Positions 63,320 through 64,000 of a DNA stretch of 64,000 nucleotides are shown here, piece after piece. The stretch is taken from positions 434,001 through 498,000 of the forward strand of contig CAWGJF010000003.1 in the NCBI GenBank assembly GCA_963822905.1. The letters are read 5' to 3'. The translations under genes were made by a program, and so were the position numbers. Under the pieces are notes generated by a model that had not been told where the DNA came from, did no database searches, and worked only from the letters and a program-made list of their open reading frames with translations. The stretch is from CAWGJF01 sp963822905. Its GTDB lineage: Bacteria > Bacteroidota > Ignavibacteria > Ignavibacteriales > Ignavibacteriaceae. Positions within the stretch are counted from its first letter, which is position 1. Each line of letters opens with the position of its first letter.

Positions 63320-63538
63320 TCAGGTGTTATAAACAGGATTGGTATTTTGTTGTGAAAGAGGAGTATACTTTTCTCTACTCGTTGAGATACCTATAAATTT
63401 TTGACACTGACTGCAGAAAAATGCAAACCGCGTTCCGATTATACTATCCATTTCACAAATCAACACGCTGTCAATTTTTCTTGTACAATTTATACAACGG
63501 ATTTTAACTTTGGCTTCCGTTAGTTGTTTTGTTAACAT
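63320..63538 (-). CDS. Small zinc-ribbon-like protein
   Basis: A 72-residue protein (start at 63538, chosen because GGAGAGG lies just upstream; an earlier ATG at 63571 is possible). It has two CxxC pairs, CINC and CSQC, separated by 32 residues, the layout of a zinc ribbon or rubredoxin-like knuckle. The C-terminus is polar and Asn-rich (SQQNTNPVYNT). Function is unknown. It converges on mnmA, with the two stops 1 bp apart. Confidence 0.5.
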   Translation of the reverse strand: MLTKQLTEAKVKIRCINCTRKIDSVLICEMDSIIGTRFAFFCSQCQKFIGISTSREKYTPLSQQNTNPVYNT

Positions 63539-63671
63539 TAACCCTCTCCGGTGATATATATTAGACTCCAAACAGGCTGGAATTGTTACCGCTCATCCCT
63601 GGAAAATAAAAATTTATTTTCAGATAGAAAGAAAGCATAAAAAAACATTCAAATCAACTGTAAACTTTTAC

Positions 63672-64000
63672 TCAATTGAAATTATAAGTCTTTTCAATCC
63701 AGTATTCTGCAGTTTTACCTCTGATTAAAGCTGGTTCCCAGATTGATTGATAAGCAGCAGTCAGGACTTTATTTATACAATTTTTACAATCCAGATTTGA
63801 ATATAGGATTTTATAGTCAACAACTTTGCCATCTTCGTTTATCTTCAATTTTAATGTAATAGAACCATGAAACTCACCATTACTTGGTTGTGGAAGTACT
63901 TCCAGAATTTGTCGGGGAATAGTATTTGATAAGGGACTTATTTTTTTATTTAAACTAACTAAAAGGTTTGGAACTGTCTCATTGTTTTCTGTTTTTTGAA
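63672..64000 (-). CDS. TonB C-terminal-like domain protein (5' part cut off by the window)
   Basis: The last 109 codons of a leftward gene. The sequence includes PRQILEVLPQPSNGEFHGSI, then KINEDGKVVDYKIL and NCINKVLTAAYQSIWEPALIRGK, ending WIEKTYNFN. The arrangement strand (DGKVVDYKIL), helix (NKVLTAAYQSIWEPAL), then final strand matches TonB/energy-transducer C-terminal domains, in particular the form found in Bacteroidota. The N-terminal part lies outside the window, so a TonB membrane anchor cannot be checked. Confidence 0.65.
   Translation of the reverse strand, partial: QKTENNETVPNLLVSLNKKISPLSNTIPRQILEVLPQPSNGEFHGSITLKLKINEDGKVVDYKILYSNLDCKNCINKVLTAAYQSIWEPALIRGKTAEYWIEKTYNFN

Noticed and set aside
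1..64000. tRNA or rRNA genes, integrase or transposase
   Set aside because: I looked through the gaps for cloverleaf ends, CCA tails, rRNA signatures and recombinase motifs, and saw none.

Overview
The window is an AT-rich bacterial chromosome segment, most likely from the Ignavibacteria (Bacteroidota/Chlorobi side). The reasons are a large secreted protease ending in a type IX secretion sorting domain of the LEQNYPNPFNP type, a run of DUF6090 membrane proteins, Reg_prop/Y_Y_Y sensor kinases, a monomeric isocitrate dehydrogenase, a single-chain pyruvate:ferredoxin oxidoreductase followed by a dihydroorotate-dehydrogenase-like protein, and few strong Shine-Dalgarno sites. The class-level placement is an inference. 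I saw no rRNA, tRNA, CRISPR array or transposase.

Left end (1-18.4 kb): the 3' end of hslU, then a co-directional minus-strand block from 16802 down to 410 with almost no gaps. In transcription order it holds seven tandem DUF6090 single-pass membrane proteins, a 47-codon remnant of an eighth, a 1806-residue histidine kinase with eight repeated sensory units, a membrane-anchored beta-propeller histidine kinase, a stand-alone receiver, and a receiver fused to a PP2C-type (SpoIIE/RsbU) phosphatase. This looks like one signalling operon and is the most unusual feature here. Upstream of it is a PIN-PhoH ATPase gene.

Middle (18.7-34 kb): carAB (several apparent frameshifts) with a terminator-like hairpin in its leader; a VOC protein, a quinone-oxidoreductase-type MDR enzyme and an isocitrate-lyase/PEP-mutase-family protein lying between the carB 3' end and a 35-bp duplicate of it; an accessory ImmA/IrrE protease plus DUF4411 PIN-like pair; monomeric icd; a HiPIP; two pyridine-nucleotide oxidoreductases; a ferredoxin; an M48 lipoprotein protease; and ychF.

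Right half (34-64 kb): a C25-family T9SS protease; a poly-gamma-glutamate locus (pgsB, pgsC, TIGR04332-type protein) followed by a secreted protein, an outer-membrane barrel and an LVIVD lipoprotein; a duplicated-module lipoprotein; an acyltransferase-type membrane protein; a pair of M16 peptidases; an MscS channel; nifJ plus a DHOD-like gene; a membrane metallophosphoesterase; a porin-like protein; a CHASE2-sigma-54 activator; small envelope proteins; mnmA; and a partial TonB-domain protein.

Many conserved genes (carA, carB, icd, nifJ, pgsB, pgsC, mscS and others) are broken by single-base indels, mostly +1 at short homopolymers, and by two in-frame stops. The lesions fall in patches (about 19-28.6 kb and 39-52 kb), while the 16-kb signalling block is clean. 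I read most of them as sequence errors, not gene decay, and annotate whole genes across them.
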